Shown: in pieces, positions 5,985 to 7,448 of the stretch
Layout: the number at the start of each line of letters is the position of its first letter
How positions within the stretch are numbered: the stretch's first letter is position 1
Assembly: GCA_005888865.1 (NCBI GenBank)
Contig: VBCL01000087.1
Coordinates: 1-7,448, forward strand
DNA from: Betaproteobacteria bacterium
GTDB taxonomy: Bacteria > Pseudomonadota > Gammaproteobacteria > Burkholderiales > Casimicrobiaceae
Reading direction: 5' to 3'
Length of the DNA: 7,448 bases
Made by a program: the position numbers and the translations under genes
Notes under the pieces: generated by a model
The model's database searches: none
What the model was told of the DNA's origin: nothing
The model's input: the letters and a program-made list of their open reading frames with translations, nothing else

Positions 5985-7448
5985 TCATTCCAGCGCCATC
6001 CGACACGCTTCGGCTTCGCTCATCCTTCCGCCTTCGGCCAGATACTGATCGAGCGTCATGGCATCGAAGTGACAGGTCAAGAGCTTTTGCAGGCGCTCCC
6101 GCGCCCGCGCTTCGTTTGGCTGGCGCGTGCATTCCTTTGCGGCGTGTGCCGTATCGGTAAAGCCCGCTACTCTGGCGGCGTTGGCGAGTTGGCCCGCAAG
6201 CGCAGCGCGCAACGCGACATGATCGATGAGCGACCACGCGTTGCCGGCGCCGCTCAACAACGGCAGACCCTCACGCGCTGTGTCGAGCGCGTCCGAGAGC
6301 TTGCCCCTTTCGATCAGCACGCCGGCGAGATTGGCGAGTACGAATCCGAGTGGGTCCTTGCCGCGGTGCCCCGAATTGCGATGCATGACAACGGCTTCGC
6401 GAAACGCGTTTTCAGCGGCCTCCAGATCGCCGAGCGCCCAGCTCACGTTGGCGAGATTGTTGAGCGACGCCGCCGTCGCAAATTCGCTGCCTGCTTCGCG
6501 GTAGAGCGATAATGCGGTTTCGTACAGGGTTCGCGCGTTTGCCAGATCGTTCGTCTGCGTCTTGAGAAAGCCGGCATTGGCGAAGTAAAAGGCGCGAAGC
6601 TTGGGCAGGCCGGATCGGTCCAGCGCCGGCAACGCCTCCTGCAGCGCGTCCGCGGATGCCTGGAAGCTTCCCAGGGTGGCACGAGCGTGCGCGAGCAATG
6701 TCAGCGATTGACCGAGGCCCTGCGCGTCGTCCAGCGTCCTGTATAGATCGGCCGCGCGTTCGAACGCCGCTAGCGCGCGCGTGGGTGCCCATGCTTCGGA
6801 CAGGACGCCCAGCCACAGCCACAGCCTCGCTTGGTCGGCGAGCGACGCATTCGACGCGATGTGCGCGGATGCCGCCTCCAGCCGCTGCGCGCCCTCTCCG
6901 TACAAGGACAAAGCCGTCCACATGGGACCTGAGCCGCCGGCGAGACCGACGGCGAGCGCCGCATCGCCAGCCAAGCCAAGCGACCACTCGAGCGCACCGC
7001 GCACGTTGTCGATCTCCGGCAGGTAACGCGCGCGCCAATCGGCGTCGGCGCAGCGCAGCCAGGCGTCGGCCGCGGCGACGACCAACTGGCAAAAATATTC
7101 TGCGTGCCGGCGCTGCAGCGTGGCAGTTTCGCGCGCTTCGTCGAGCTTCGCGCGCGCGTACGCGCGCGTCGTTTCCAGCATTCGATAACGTGGTGCCGCT
7201 TCGGTCGTGTCGACGATCAGCAGCGATCGCGCGACGAGCTGGGCGATCAGCTCGCCGAACTCCGACGCGTGTATCGCCTCATCCGCCGCAACCCCGACAG
7301 CGGCTTCCAGGCTGAAGCCGCCGAGGAATACAGAGGCTCGTCGCAAGACCATGCGCTCTTTTTCCGAGAGCAGGCCATAACTCCAATCGAGCGTCGCACG
7401 CAACGTCTGCTGGCGCGGCAGCGCCGTGCGGCTGCCGTCCGTCAACAG
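5985..7448 (-). CDS. C-terminal part of a large ATPase/TPR regulator-type protein, runs off the right edge
   Basis: About 487 residues are in the window, ending MALE before a TGA at 5987-5985. The codons up to the right edge stay in frame (L-L-T-D-G-S-R), so the start lies outside. The first part, LLTDGSRTALPRQQTLRATLDWSYGLLSEKE, then LRRASVFLGGFSLEAA and the later RYRMLETTRAYARAKL, is the signature of the region after the nucleotide-binding domain in predicted ATPases of the AfsR/LuxR-like or winged-helix type (COG3903-like). These usually have an N-terminal DNA-binding domain and an NB-ARC/STAND ATPase. From roughly residue 230 onward come repeated helical pairs of TPR type, for example ARTLYETALSLYREAG, AASLNNLANVSWALGDLEAAENAFREAV and FVLANLAGVLIERGKLSDALDTAREGL. 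The role is probably signal-dependent transcription control; target unknown. It is convergent with ureF, so there is no shared operon and a link to urease is unproven. Confidence 0.85.
   Translation of the reverse strand: MLTDGSRTALPRQQTLRATLDWSYGLLSEKERMVLRRASVFLGGFSLEAAVGVAADEAIHASEFGELIAQLVARSLLIVDTTEAAPRYRMLETTRAYARAKLDEARETATLQRRHAEYFCQLVVAAADAWLRCADADWRARYLPEIDNVRGALEWSLGLAGDAALAVGLAGGSGPMWTALSLYGEGAQRLEAASAHIASNASLADQARLWLWLGVLSEAWAPTRALAAFERAADLYRTLDDAQGLGQSLTLLAHARATLGSFQASADALQEALPALDRSGLPKLRAFYFANAGFLKTQTNDLANARTLYETALSLYREAGSEFATAASLNNLANVSWALGDLEAAENAFREAVVMHRNSGHRGKDPLGFVLANLAGVLIERGKLSDALDTAREGLPLLSGAGNAWSLIDHVALRAALAGQLANAARVAGFTDTAHAAKECTRQPNEARARERLQKLLTCHFDAMTLDQYLAEGGRMSEAEACRMALE

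Noticed and set aside
5917..5988. 23-residue minus-strand peptide overlapping the regulator stop by ATGA
   Set aside because: No homology or ribosome-binding site beyond chance is visible. A translated micro-ORF cannot be excluded but is not supported.

Overview
This GC-rich window has compact, operon-style gene packing and carries an almost complete urease cluster. The gene content points to a proteobacterium, most likely a betaproteobacterium. The main clues are a divergent lipoprotein/rsmI pair, which matches the lpoA-rsmI (yraM-yraL) arrangement of proteobacteria, and the order ureD-ureA-ureB-ureC-ureE-ureF with separate small structural subunits. The genus cannot be read from the sequence.

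Layout. Positions 1-255, minus strand, hold the N-terminal part of a proline-rich lipoprotein, probably LpoA, a penicillin-binding-protein activator. Positions 271-1149, plus, encode RsmI, the 16S rRNA C1402 2'-O-methyltransferase. From 1247 to 5744, plus, runs the urease block: UreD (accessory), UreA (gamma), UreB (beta), UreC (alpha, catalytic), UreE (nickel metallochaperone) and UreF (accessory). ureA/ureB and ureE/ureF overlap by ATGA, and the remaining gaps within the block are 11, 49 and 45 nt, so it reads as one transcription unit. UreABC form the nickel enzyme that hydrolyses urea to ammonia and carbamate. UreD, UreF and UreE (with UreG, not seen here) insert nickel and carbamylate the active-site lysine. 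Positions 5745-5984 are non-coding and hold an inverted pair of REP/MITE-like palindromic units whose left end contains the ureF stop codon. From 5985 to the right edge, minus strand and convergent with urease, lies the C-terminal part of a large ATPase/TPR regulator-type protein that continues beyond the window.

Most of the window is a standard housekeeping and urease locus, and I found no undescribed defence, mobile or biosynthetic system. The points worth a second look are the absence of ureG directly after ureF, the REP-like palindrome at that junction, a possible leaderless start for ureD, the 15-bp divergent spacing at lpoA/rsmI with a perfect TATAAT inside rsmI, and a lysine-rich UreB tail built from 9-bp tandem repeats.
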